From contig UQLI01000025.1 of assembly GCA_900541715.1 (NCBI GenBank), positions 1-35,475 on the forward strand: 35,475 nt of DNA, read 5' to 3'. The stretch is from an uncultured Collinsella sp. (lineage in GTDB: Bacteria > Actinomycetota > Coriobacteriia > Coriobacteriales > Coriobacteriaceae). Under the pieces are notes generated by a model. That model was not told the DNA's origin and ran no database searches. It saw only the letters and a program-made list of their open reading frames with translations. The position numbers and the translations under genes are program-made. Below are positions 1-7,324 of this stretch, one piece after another. Within the stretch, counting starts at the first letter, position 1; the number at the start of each line of letters is the position of its first letter.

Positions 1-55
1 ACCAGTGACGCCACGGGTATGAACCGTGTGCTCTAACCAACTGAGCTACACCGCC
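1..55 (-). tRNA. tRNA-Met (CAT), 3' end cut by window edge
   Basis: Read on the minus strand, the sequence starts GGCGGTGTAGCTCAG, a normal acceptor and D-arm. It continues to an anticodon stem CACGG/CCGTG enclosing TTCATAC, so the anticodon is CAT. The T-arm and 3' acceptor lie beyond base 1. D-loop and anticodon stem look like elongator Met, but initiator or Ile-lysidine types cannot be excluded without the missing part. It is the distal gene of a three-tRNA cluster. Confidence 0.9.
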
Positions 56-61
56 GGATGG

Positions 62-134
62 AGCCTGCAACCAGACTTGAACTGGTGACCTCTTCGTTAC
101 CAACGAAGTGCTCTACCGACTGAGCTATACAGGC
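62..134 (-). tRNA. tRNA-Thr (GGT)
   Basis: The minus strand gives acceptor GCCTGTA pairing with TGCAGGC. The D-arm is TAGCTCAGTCGGTAGAGCA, the anticodon stem TTCGT/ACGAA encloses GGT, and the T-loop is GTTCAAGTC. All arms are intact and no CCA is encoded. Only six bases separate it from the Met tRNA, so both are probably cut from one transcript. Confidence 0.95.
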
Positions 135-144
135 ACTTGACGGG

Positions 145-226
145 TGGGAGCTATAGGATTCGAACCTATGTAGGCAGAGCCAACGGGTTTACAGCCCGTC
201 CCCATTAACCACTCGGGCAAACTCCC
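145..226 (-). tRNA. tRNA-Tyr (GTA)
   Basis: This is a class II tRNA with a long variable arm. The minus strand reads GGGAGTTTGCCCGAGTGG, then an anticodon stem ACGGG/CCCGT around CTGTAAA (anticodon GTA), and a T-arm with GGTTCGAATCC. The acceptor GGGAGTT pairs with AGCTCCC through one G-U. It is the first gene of the cluster, downstream of a good promoter. Confidence 0.95.
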
Positions 227-288
227 AATCGTTCAAGTATCCGCAGGTCCTTTGGTCTTTTGGACCGCCGCCCCCGCGAACGAAAAAG

Positions 289-318
289 ATAATACGATGC
301 AACCTTGGGGGCTGTCAA
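289..318 (-). promoter_or_regulatory. Promoter of the tRNA cluster
   Basis: On the minus strand a perfect -35 TTGACA (318-313) is followed by an 18-bp spacer and -10 TATTAT (294-289). It lies about 65 bp before tRNA-Tyr. A strong sigma-A-type promoter is expected for stable RNA genes. Confidence 0.75.
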
Positions 319-629
319 CGAAAACCTCTAGATACACGGTGCCGGGCGTATCTATATAGCTGTGAACTGCGGTTTTGTTGAGTTTGGATATGAAGGACGG
401 TGGTTTTGGATACTGAGGTGACGTTTCCCGAGGTAACACTTTGGTGTAGTGGAGTACACCTTCAGTATCGAACTTCGATACCGGCTAATTTGCACCTATA
501 TATAGGTCGAGATCGGGCTTCCACGCCACGATCGAGCGTGGATTATCTCCCACTTTTAGCGCGGCTCTAAGGCCAAAGTGGCAGATTATCCACGTTCATT
601 CTCCAGGCGAGAGAACTGTAAAGCCGCAA
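319..629. other. Non-coding gap with small inverted repeats
   Basis: I see no convincing gene here. Two short hairpins occur: CCACGC/GCGTGG (521-526 with 536-541) and CCACTTT/AAAGTGG (550-556 with 575-581). The second could end the rpiR-family transcript, but it has no clear T-run. The 20-mer at 585-604 recurs with two changes at 4636-4655 and contains TTATCCACG, one base from a DnaA-box consensus. Confidence 0.5.
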
Positions 630-1463
630 CTACTCGGGCCAGGCCAAAGTAGACCCATAGAGCGGCTCCCCCTTGGTGCAGGGGTAGCGACTCAAGTAAC
701 ACGACGATAGCAAGTCGAAAAAATAAGTCATGGCGTATTTCGAATAAACGCCGAGTCGGTCAATTCCGTTTCCCGCATTACCAAGACGATATACACGGTC
801 AAAAGACCTCGATTTGTCATCGTTGCTAAACGCAGTAATTAGAATCTTCCTGCCCGAACGGCAATCAAGATACTCACGCGCCTGTGACGCAAATAGCCCG
901 GAGACCGATACGAGAATTATCAATGACTGCGAAGCGTCTCCCATGTTTTTCAATTCCGCGACGTTAGCCCCAGCAACTATGCGAACTATCTTGCCCGCAT
1001 AAAACATTTCCTGCTGAAATCGTACGAGATTGGCGCTCACATTATTGGTGCACCAGATTTCAACGTTTTTATGGCCATCAATTTCGTCGGCAAGGTGCTT
1101 AATAGCGATATCGGACACGCCGCTTTCAACCTCAGCGAACATCTCGATCATGCGAACGTCGAGCTCTGCCCTGTACTCCTCGTAGCCAAATTCCTCCTCT
1201 CGATGGCTTAAGTCGCTTGGAAAGACTGATTGAGTAAATGATTCTTTCAAATCGCTAAGAGACTGGTAGCCCAATCGATTGCAGAAACGACGAACAGCGG
1301 AACGGGTCACGAATGCATCGCGGGTTATTGTGGCAACATTGATTTCGCTCGAACGCCTAATGTGAGCGATGAGATATCGAGCGATGGCGGCATCGTTTGA
1401 CCCAAACTCGCTGTTGATGATGGAGCTAATGCGATTGAGCACATCGAAGTCATTGATATTCAC
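630..1463 (-). CDS. RpiR/MurR-family transcriptional regulator (HTH + SIS)
   Basis: The N-terminal part has the RpiR helix-turn-helix arrangement: a helical lead, then residues reading DAFVTRSAVRRFCNRLGYQS. A SIS-type sugar-phosphate-binding domain follows and contains IILVSVSG. Family members sense phosphorylated sugars and repress or activate nearby uptake genes. The divergent neighbours are a phospho-glycosidase and a PTS permease, so the likely ligand is a phosphorylated beta-glycoside. I chose the GTG at 1463 because AAAGAGGGA lies six bases upstream and the resulting N-terminus matches family length. An ATG at 1502 would add 13 residues but has no visible ribosome-binding site. The function assignment is family-based; the exact sugar is not known. 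Confidence 0.85.
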   Translation of the reverse strand: MNINDFDVLNRISSIINSEFGSNDAAIARYLIAHIRRSSEINVATITRDAFVTRSAVRRFCNRLGYQSLSDLKESFTQSVFPSDLSHREEEFGYEEYRAELDVRMIEMFAEVESGVSDIAIKHLADEIDGHKNVEIWCTNNVSANLVRFQQEMFYAGKIVRIVAGANVAELKNMGDASQSLIILVSVSGLFASQAREYLDCRSGRKILITAFSNDDKSRSFDRVYRLGNAGNGIDRLGVYSKYAMTYFFDLLSSCYLSRYPCTKGEPLYGSTLAWPE

Positions 1464-1505
1464 GTGATCCCTCTTTCCGCTCTCCTCGAAATCATAGTTC
1501 ATTTA

Positions 1506-1543
1506 TTGAATCAAACAGCTTTGGTCGTTCTCCTATGATTCAA
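1506..1543. promoter_or_regulatory. Candidate operator between rpiR-like gene and glycosidase operon
   Basis: A perfect 8-bp inverted repeat, TTGAATCA (1506-1513) and TGATTCAA (1536-1543), sits in the divergent intergenic region. Its position suits a site bound by the adjacent RpiR-type protein. A TTGACG at 1549-1554 may be a -35 for the rightward operon, but I could not place a matching -10 confidently. Confidence 0.45.
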
Positions 1544-1614
1544 ATCAGTTGACGTCATCTTAATCGTAATTCCGCCACACGTATCCACCGTGTTGAATGA
1601 TGGAAAGGGGATTC

Positions 1615-3033
1615 ATGGGCAACGTGAACAACATCCCGTTTCTCTGGGGTTCCGCCACGGCGTCTTATCAGTGCGAGGGTGCCTGGAACGAAGACGGCAA
1701 AGGCCTTGGCGAGTGGGATTTCTTTAACCACACAAGCAATAAGAACATCAACCATGTTGACGGTGATGTATCTTGCGACTTCTACCATCGCTATGAAGAA
1801 GATATCCGCATGATGAAAGAAGGCGGACAAAACACCTATCGCTTCTCTCTTTCATGGAGTCGAATCATCCCCACGGGTATCGGTGAAGTGAATGAAAAGG
1901 GTATCGATTTTTATAATCGGGTCATTGATTGCTGCCTCGAAAATGGCATAGAGCCCAACGTTACGCTGTTCCATTACGATCTGCCATTCACGCTTGCTTG
2001 CAAAGGCGGATGGCTGAACAACGATATGGCAGAGTGGTTCTGCAAATACGCCAAGATTTGCTTTGAGCGCTTTGGAGACCGCGTCAAAATCTGGGCTACC
2101 GTTAACGAGCCGCATTTCTACAGCTACTGCGTAAACATGTTGGGCAACTATCCCCCCAATCGATCGCTCGACGTTCAGTCGTACATGCAGTTTCAGTACA
2201 ACCTGATGCGCGCAAGCGCACTCGCAGTCCGAGCATATCGTCAAATGGGCTACGACGGCATCATCGGCGCCGTCCACGATGGCGGCGTTGTCGAACTCGA
2301 CCCGGCAACCGAGCACCCCGATGACGTATTTCGATACGCAGACTTTTTCGCCAATCGCATGATTCTGGCACCAGCACTTCAGGGTCAACTGCCGCCAGAA
2401 ATGGACGAAATCCTTGAAAAACTTGGCGTCTCGCTCTATCGATCCCCAAATGACGTAGAAGAATTCAGAGACGGTAAAGTCGATTTTATTGGACTCAACG
2501 TGTATTGCCGAGAGTATGTAACCGACTGGCACGGTGGAGAGCTTGCCGTTTCGGCGAACAATAAGGGCGGTTCGAGCAAAAAGGTCGAAGGAAAATGCAT
2601 TGCGCCCTTGTTTGAAAGCGCCCGCGACAGCAATGTTCCCCGCAATAAATGGGGCCGCGAAATACTCCCAAGTTGCATGTATTCAACCATCATGGATGTC
2701 CACGAGCGCTATGACGCGCCCCGCATCTTTATTACGGAAAACGGACATGGCGCCTATGAGCAACCAGACGCAGACGGAATGATCCACGATGATGACCGCA
2801 TCGAGCTTCTGGGCCAGTTCATCGAGCACATGATGAGGGCTAAGCGCGACGGCGCGCGCGTTGAGGGCTACTACCTCTGGTCGACGATGGATCTGTATAG
2901 CTGGATCAACGGCTACGAAAAACGATACGGACTTGTCCATATCGACTTCGAGAACAATCTGGAGCGCACCCCCAAAAAGAGCTGGTATTGGTACCGAGAC
3001 CTTATCTCGAAGTATCAGGAGCAGAAAGGTTAG
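1615..3033 (+). CDS. GH1 6-phospho-beta-glycosidase
   Basis: This glycoside hydrolase family 1 enzyme has about 472 residues, the usual length. The acid/base glutamate is in TVNEP (E165) and the nucleophile in ITENG (E375). Near the C-terminus SWINGYEKRYGL carries the Ser-Lys-Tyr set (S429, K436, Y438) that binds the 6-phosphate in LacG/BglA-type enzymes. Plain beta-glucosidases have Glu-Trp at this place. It should hydrolyse phosphorylated disaccharides delivered by the PTS permease encoded nine bases downstream. I start at 1615 because GAAAGGGG precedes that ATG; two ATGs at 1597 and 1600 lie at or before this site. Whether the substrate is a gluco- or galacto-compound cannot be decided from sequence alone. 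Confidence 0.9.
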   Translation: MGNVNNIPFLWGSATASYQCEGAWNEDGKGLGEWDFFNHTSNKNINHVDGDVSCDFYHRYEEDIRMMKEGGQNTYRFSLSWSRIIPTGIGEVNEKGIDFYNRVIDCCLENGIEPNVTLFHYDLPFTLACKGGWLNNDMAEWFCKYAKICFERFGDRVKIWATVNEPHFYSYCVNMLGNYPPNRSLDVQSYMQFQYNLMRASALAVRAYRQMGYDGIIGAVHDGGVVELDPATEHPDDVFRYADFFANRMILAPALQGQLPPEMDEILEKLGVSLYRSPNDVEEFRDGKVDFIGLNVYCREYVTDWHGGELAVSANNKGGSSKKVEGKCIAPLFESARDSNVPRNKWGREILPSCMYSTIMDVHERYDAPRIFITENGHGAYEQPDADGMIHDDDRIELLGQFIEHMMRAKRDGARVEGYYLWSTMDLYSWINGYEKRYGLVHIDFENNLERTPKKSWYWYRDLISKYQEQKG

Positions 3034-3042
3034 GAGAAAGAG

Positions 3043-4443
3043 ATGAAATATCAGGCAATGTCCGAAACAGTCCTAAAGGCTGTTGGCGGCAAAGAGAACA
3101 TTACATCGGTAACTCATTGTGCGACGCGCCTTCGCATCGACGCACGAGACACCTCGATCATCGATCTCCAGCTCGCCAAATCGGCTGACCAGGCGCTCGG
3201 GGCAGTAGTCAGCGGTGGCCAGCTTCAGGTGATCATCGGCCCCAACGTCACCGAGGCCTACAACGACTTCCTCGACTTCGCGGGAATCGAAGTCGGCGGT
3301 GGCACGGTTGCCGACGATGCCCAAACCGCCAAAGACCTTGCAGAAGGCATTAAAAGCGGTAACACCGCCATGGGCTTGATTGAGAAATTCGGGAACGTCT
3401 CTGCACAGGTATTCATGCCCATCGTCCCGGCGCTCATCGTTGGCGGACTCATTCTTTCGATCAAGAATCTCCTGGTCAATTATTGTGGATTGAGCACCGA
3501 TAGCGGAACCGCCCAGGTTCTGCTGGCGATCTTCAGCGCCTCATTTAGCTTCCTGCCCGTTTACCTCGGCTATCAGCTCGCCGCCGTCATGAAGATGCAG
3601 CCTATCATGGGCGCACTGCTGGGCGCAATCATGATTAGCTCGTCTATTAGCGGTGCTGAGGGTCTCGACTTTCTTGGCATCCCCATCCCGACGAATGACT
3701 ACTCGAGCACGGTGGTGCCAATCGTACTGGGCGTTGTGTTCATGTACTTTGTTGATCGCGGTCTTCAGAAAATCATCCCCGACATTACCAAACTGTTCTT
3801 GAAGCCGCTGCTCACCATGATCATCGTCGTGCCTGTTGAGCTGATTATCCTCGGCCCCGCCGGCAGCATGATGGGCTACGCGCTGAGTGATGCCGCCACG
3901 TGGCTCATGGATAACGTGGCATTTATCGCTACTCCAATCCTTGCAGCCCTTAACCCCTATTTTGTCATGCTCGGTCTTGATAAGGCCTACATCGCGATCG
4001 AAGTTACGAGCTTGGCGCAGCTCGGCTGGGCGCCCATCATCTTTGGCTTCATCTCAAACCTCTGCATTGGCGGCACGAGTCTCGCCTTGGCAACTGCAAT
4101 GAAAGGCAACAAGGAGAAGAGAGGTATGGTCACCACGGTTGCCGTCACCGCACTCTGTGGCGTAACTGAGCCCGCATTTTACGGCTGCCTCATCGAGCGT
4201 CCCCGCCTGCTTGTCGGCACAGCAATCGGCGCCCTCTGCGCGGGACTCCCTGCAGGCATCTTCGTCCTGAAGGAGTATGTTGCGGGAGCATGCCCCGGTC
4301 TTCTTTCTGCGCTGATCTTTATCGCTCCCGATGGATCCATGGGCAACTTCGTACTGGCGTGCGTTGTCGCCGTCATCGCCATCGTTGTCTCGTTCATCGC
4401 TGCACGCGTGATCATCAAGAAGAATCCCAACTATATTGAGTAG
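3043..4443 (+). CDS. PTS beta-glucoside-type EIIBC permease
   Basis: The N-terminal EIIB domain contains the phosphorylated cysteine in HCATRLRI (C26). The rest is a multi-span EIIC membrane domain with the family motif GVTEP near residue 372. Length is 466 residues and there is no C-terminal EIIA domain, so a separate glucose-type EIIA must supply the phosphate. It imports and phosphorylates a sugar, which the upstream GH1 enzyme then splits. The start follows TTAGGAGAAAGAG, a strong ribosome-binding site. The glycosidase and permease form a two-gene operon, presumably controlled by the divergent RpiR-type protein. Confidence 0.92.
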   Translation: MKYQAMSETVLKAVGGKENITSVTHCATRLRIDARDTSIIDLQLAKSADQALGAVVSGGQLQVIIGPNVTEAYNDFLDFAGIEVGGGTVADDAQTAKDLAEGIKSGNTAMGLIEKFGNVSAQVFMPIVPALIVGGLILSIKNLLVNYCGLSTDSGTAQVLLAIFSASFSFLPVYLGYQLAAVMKMQPIMGALLGAIMISSSISGAEGLDFLGIPIPTNDYSSTVVPIVLGVVFMYFVDRGLQKIIPDITKLFLKPLLTMIIVVPVELIILGPAGSMMGYALSDAATWLMDNVAFIATPILAALNPYFVMLGLDKAYIAIEVTSLAQLGWAPIIFGFISNLCIGGTSLALATAMKGNKEKRGMVTTVAVTALCGVTEPAFYGCLIERPRLLVGTAIGALCAGLPAGIFVLKEYVAGACPGLLSALIFIAPDGSMGNFVLACVVAVIAIVVSFIAARVIIKKNPNYIE

Positions 4444-4544
4444 ATGCCCGCTGCTTGCATTGGGGACATCCTCGGCAGACCATTAGCAAGAACCCAAGAA
4501 GTCCCTTAGGAGCTCGATTAATCCATTCGGATTCCTCAGGCACA

Positions 4545-4585
4545 AACGACCCCGATTCCACAATGAAATCGGGGTCGTTGTTTCT
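4545..4585 (+). terminator. Rho-independent terminator of the PTS operon
   Basis: The hairpin ACGACCCCGATT/AAATCGGGGTCGT is followed by TGTTTCT. It lies about 100 bases after the permease stop codon. Confidence 0.85.
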
Positions 4586-4635
4586 AAAGCCTTCGATAGA
4601 CAATCGGTGTTTACCTTAGCTCCTTATCCAAGTTA

Positions 4636-4655
4636 ATTATCCACGCTCGTTCTCC
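4636..4655. repeat. 20-mer repeat, second copy of 585-604
   Basis: This copy matches 18 of 20 bases with the sequence at 585-604. The core ATCCACGCTCG occurs again about 35 bases further on, around 4690. Both 20-mers lie in non-coding gaps. The function is unknown. Confidence 0.55.
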
Positions 4656-4735
4656 GGTCGGAAGATTTTCTTCTCTCGCGTGTCCAGAAATCCACGCTCG
4701 AGCAGAACATCCAGGTCCGCACCCGCCCTTGTCTC

Positions 4736-4782
4736 GATCTGTAACAGCAAGAGGCCTATTCCGCTTCTACATGTTACAGATC
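4736..4782. repeat. Dyad 1: 11-bp inverted repeat with 25-nt spacer
   Basis: The left arm GATCTGTAACA (4736-4746) and right arm TGTTACAGATC (4772-4782) pair perfectly across a 25-nt spacer. A near-identical dyad follows at 4816-4862. No gene overlaps. Confidence 0.8.
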
Positions 4783-4815
4783 AAGATATTCCTAAAACAC
4801 CCTAAGTTTCATCTC

Positions 4816-4862
4816 AATCTGTAACAGTTAGATGCCAAATATCGGTCTTGGTGTTACAGATT
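4816..4862. repeat. Dyad 2: covarying copy of the preceding dyad
   Basis: The left arm AATCTGTAACA (4816-4826) and right arm TGTTACAGATT (4852-4862) again have a 25-nt spacer. Relative to dyad 1 the outermost pair has changed from G-C to A-T on both sides, so pairing is kept. The spacers share only a short AGA-GCC pattern. Confidence 0.8.
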
Positions 4863-4926
4863 TAGACAAACTGGAGGACGAGACAAACCAAAAACGGGAT
4901 GGGCGCTAACCCGATGGCGCACCACC

Positions 4927-4967
4927 TAAATAGAAACGGGCTCTGTCCCATATAGAGACAGAGCCCG
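4927..4967 (-). terminator. Terminator of tRNA-Thr(TGT)
   Basis: An 11-bp perfect stem, CGGGCTCTGTC (4937-4947) with GACAGAGCCCG (4957-4967), is followed on the minus strand by TTTCTATTT. It sits 12 bases after the tRNA. Confidence 0.88.
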
Positions 4968-4979
4968 AAACTCTCATGG

Positions 4980-5051
4980 AGCCAGTGACAGGAATCGAAC
5001 CTGCAACCCACTGATTACAAATCAGTTGCGCTACCGTTGCGCCACACTGGC
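4980..5051 (-). tRNA. tRNA-Thr (TGT)
   Basis: The minus strand gives acceptor GCCAGTG pairing with CACTGGC. The anticodon stem CTGAT/ATCAG encloses TTGTA, so the anticodon is TGT, and the T-loop is GGTTCGATTCC. All arms are present and no CCA is encoded. Confidence 0.95.
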
Positions 5052-5081
5052 ACACTTGGCGCTTTCGCGCGAAGCCAGTTA

Positions 5082-5110
5082 AGAATAATGGAATTGCGGA
5101 CGGGGCGCAA
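5082..5110 (-). promoter_or_regulatory. Promoter of tRNA-Thr(TGT)
   Basis: The minus strand has -35 TTGCGC (5110-5105), a 17-bp spacer and -10 TATTCT (5087-5082), about 30 bp before the tRNA 5' end. Confidence 0.55.
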
Positions 5111-5198
5111 CAGGCCGCACGGCGTTATACAAATATGCAAAATCCAGCAACAACGCGTACCAGGCCCGTTCATTTCTGTCAGTGCGCCCTCAATCTTA

Positions 5199-5271
5199 AA
5201 ACCATTCGCCAGAACGAATAGTTTTAATTACAATTGCTATATATAAAACTATTCGTTCTGGCGAAGGGTTT
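5199..5271. promoter_or_regulatory. Long palindromic operator/promoter of the HTH-HipA gene
   Basis: Two arms, 5199-5226 and 5244-5271, are inverted copies matching at 27 of 28 positions (22 consecutive matches) around a 17-nt AT-rich spacer. Each arm itself contains a 14-bp TTCG-N6-CGAA palindrome (5205-5218 and 5252-5265). TATATA/TATAAA in and beside the spacer can serve as -10. The GAAGGG ribosome-binding site of the next gene lies in the right arm. The layout suggests autorepression by the HTH domain encoded downstream. Confidence 0.8.
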
Positions 5272-5275
5272 CGCG

Positions 5276-6616
5276 ATGCTTACTACCAAAGAAGCCGCCG
5301 AGCTGCTCGGCATCACTCCGCGCAGGGTGCAGGAGCTCATAAAAAACGGAGCACTTGAGGCCCGCAAGGCTTCTGGTGTATGGCTCATCGACAAAGACAG
5401 CGTCGACACGCGACTCCGCTCTGTGACCAAAACGGGGGGACGTCCCCGCCGCGGCCACGGTAAGAGCGAGATCGCGTTCACCCTCATGAATCGAACCCAC
5501 GAAGTTGCCCAGCTGGTCTATAGCAAATCGCGAAAAGACTTTACCCATATCGGTGCCGACATCGACACGGCACACGCACCCATCGGAGTCTTTGGACGCA
5601 ACAACCTTGCATCGCTCGATTCATTCCGCATGTGGTGGAAGGGGCGTGGCATTCCACTCGCCCGCATCGGATTGACCGCCCTATTGGCAGAAGCCGCAGT
5701 CGATGTTCCCGATGAACTCGTCCAGCGAAATCTCGGCCTCTCCTTATCCGACCAGTATTGGATTAGGCCCCAAGGTTCCGGTCTCACCTGGGAGGATATC
5801 AACTTCTTCAATAACGCCTTTGATGACGTCTCGCTGTCCATTGCACCCTTTGCCCCAGAGGGAAAAGCGGCTGCCGCAAAGCCCGATAACACCTCGGACG
5901 GCAATCTTCAAAAGTACTGGACGTGCGAGGGCGAACGTCGAATTCTGCATAAGGCAGGAGCGCACCTGGACCAGGAACCTTATAACGAGCTGGTGGCGAC
6001 CGCGCTCCACCGTCGCATCCTAAACGCCTGCGATTATGTGCCTTACTCGCTCGAGGGCACGGGCACTTCCGCCCTGAGCATATGCGATGTCTTCTTAACT
6101 GATGAAGAAGAGTATGTCCCTGCGTTCTATGTAAACCAGCACGCAAACGCAGATGAACGGCTAACCGACTACGAGCGATATGTAGCAAACTGCGAGGAGC
6201 TCGGGGTGACAGGCGTCAAGGATGCCCTTGACCGCATGATCGTATGTGACGACATTATTGCCAACTACGATCGTCATTGGCGCAACTTCGGCCTCGTGCG
6301 AAACGTAAACACGCAAGCCTGCAGACCTGCCCCCATCTTCGATTCGGGCTCATCGCTCTGGTGCAACATATCACTAGAGGAGCTTAGGGCGGGAGAGCAC
6401 AGCTTTACCAGCGCACAATTTCATTCAAGCCCCGCCAAACAAATGTTGCTCGTCGAGGACATGGGCTGGTTTGACGGCGACAAACTCGAAGGCTTCGTTG
6501 ACGAGGCAATCGAGATTCTGTCCAGAAACGACGCTCTTACAGCGAGACTGCCATATCTAAAAGAGGCGCTAACGTGGCGCCTCGAAAGAATGATCGACAT
6601 CGCTGAATGGAGTTAG
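5276..6616 (+). CDS. HipA-like Ser/Thr kinase fused to an N-terminal excisionase/MerR-type HTH
   Basis: Residues 1-50 form a small helix-turn-helix (TKEAAELLGITPRRVQELIK), followed by a basic GRPRRG linker. The rest resembles HipA-family kinases: a Gly-loop-like TSDGN at 206-210, a candidate ATP lysine in ILHK (K226), a catalytic loop DRHWRN (D332, N337) and a metal-binding IFDSG (D356). The HipA N-terminal subdomain is not evident. HipA kinases phosphorylate tRNA synthetases or other proteins and arrest growth; here the partner repressor seems built into the same chain. I chose the ATG at 5276, preceded by GAAGGG. An in-frame ATG at 5234 would lie inside the operator. The gene stands alone, convergent with the nuclease gene downstream. 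Target and toxicity are unknown. Confidence 0.8.
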   Translation: MLTTKEAAELLGITPRRVQELIKNGALEARKASGVWLIDKDSVDTRLRSVTKTGGRPRRGHGKSEIAFTLMNRTHEVAQLVYSKSRKDFTHIGADIDTAHAPIGVFGRNNLASLDSFRMWWKGRGIPLARIGLTALLAEAAVDVPDELVQRNLGLSLSDQYWIRPQGSGLTWEDINFFNNAFDDVSLSIAPFAPEGKAAAAKPDNTSDGNLQKYWTCEGERRILHKAGAHLDQEPYNELVATALHRRILNACDYVPYSLEGTGTSALSICDVFLTDEEEYVPAFYVNQHANADERLTDYERYVANCEELGVTGVKDALDRMIVCDDIIANYDRHWRNFGLVRNVNTQACRPAPIFDSGSSLWCNISLEELRAGEHSFTSAQFHSSPAKQMLLVEDMGWFDGDKLEGFVDEAIEILSRNDALTARLPYLKEALTWRLERMIDIAEWS

Positions 6617-6643
6617 CGAGGCAGCATTGCCCCGCCAACTCCC

Positions 6644-7321
6644 CTACCTCCCGCGCAGGGCCTTGAGCTTGGCCAGGGCATCGGGGCTCAGGCGACTGCC
6701 CAGAGTCATCTTGATCTGCGGAGCTTCCTCTGCCTCGTGAACGTCGTTATCGATCTGTTTAATCTCGTCTACCAGCATACGGCTCGAGATGCGCGTAACG
6801 CCCTTGCCCATGACGACGGCCTGGATCGTGCCGTCGCTCGATACCACGGAGCACGCGCGACCTTCCTCACGTGCCTCGATGCAGAGCTTCTGCACCACGG
6901 TATCGGCCGAAACACCCGTCGGCGAAAACTCAATGCGCACGCCGCGGGCCGGTAGGTTGGGGCGCTCGCTGGAGATATTGCCCGCGCCGTCAAACACGAT
7001 TACGGCCTCGTAACGGCCCTGGGCAAAGGCGGCGACGTCGTTGATGAGGGCGGTGCGCGCCATATCGTGAACATCGCTGGAATACGGATCGTCGGAATGG
7101 TCGTACACGAGCTTTTCGTAGCGCGGCGTGCAGTGGATCACGTTGTAACCGTCGACCACCAGCAGCTCAGGCTTATTGGAGTGCACCGTCGAGACTGGGT
7201 CGGCGATAGCCTGCGCAAACGCATTGCCGCCCACGCCATAGGTCGCGGCCGAAACAATCGGCTTGGCCGAGCCCTCGCCAAAGCGCTTGGCCTTGGACTT
7301 AGCGCGGTTCTTCTTGGACAT
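6644..7321 (-). CDS. NYN-domain ribonuclease, YacP/Rae1 family
   Basis: After a basic N-terminal stretch (SKKNRAKSKAKRFG), the protein has the NYN/PIN-like core beginning LLVVDGYNVIH. The conserved acidic residues follow in VIVFDGAG and in SSDGTIQ. The Bacillus homologue Rae1 cuts mRNA in the ribosomal A site. Length is 225 residues, slightly longer than Bacillus YacP because of the basic N-terminus. The start follows GAGGAG, which overlaps the end of rlmB, leaving three bases between the genes. It is the last gene of the housekeeping operon, in the same order as Bacillus rlmB-yacP. Confidence 0.88.
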   Translation of the reverse strand: MSKKNRAKSKAKRFGEGSAKPIVSAATYGVGGNAFAQAIADPVSTVHSNKPELLVVDGYNVIHCTPRYEKLVYDHSDDPYSSDVHDMARTALINDVAAFAQGRYEAVIVFDGAGNISSERPNLPARGVRIEFSPTGVSADTVVQKLCIEAREEGRACSVVSSDGTIQAVVMGKGVTRISSRMLVDEIKQIDNDVHEAEEAPQIKMTLGSRLSPDALAKLKALRGR

Positions 7322-7324
7322 GCG

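Noticed and set aside
233..439. 68-codon frame on the minus strand before tRNA-Tyr
   Set aside because: It covers the tRNA promoter, has no ribosome-binding site and no recognisable sequence.
585..604. Possible replication origin because of a DnaA-box-like TTATCCACG
   Set aside because: There is a single imperfect box, with no dnaA, dnaN or AT-rich unwinding region nearby.
4446..4544. Extra small gene after the PTS permease
   Set aside because: No start with a ribosome-binding site and no sensible peptide before the terminator.
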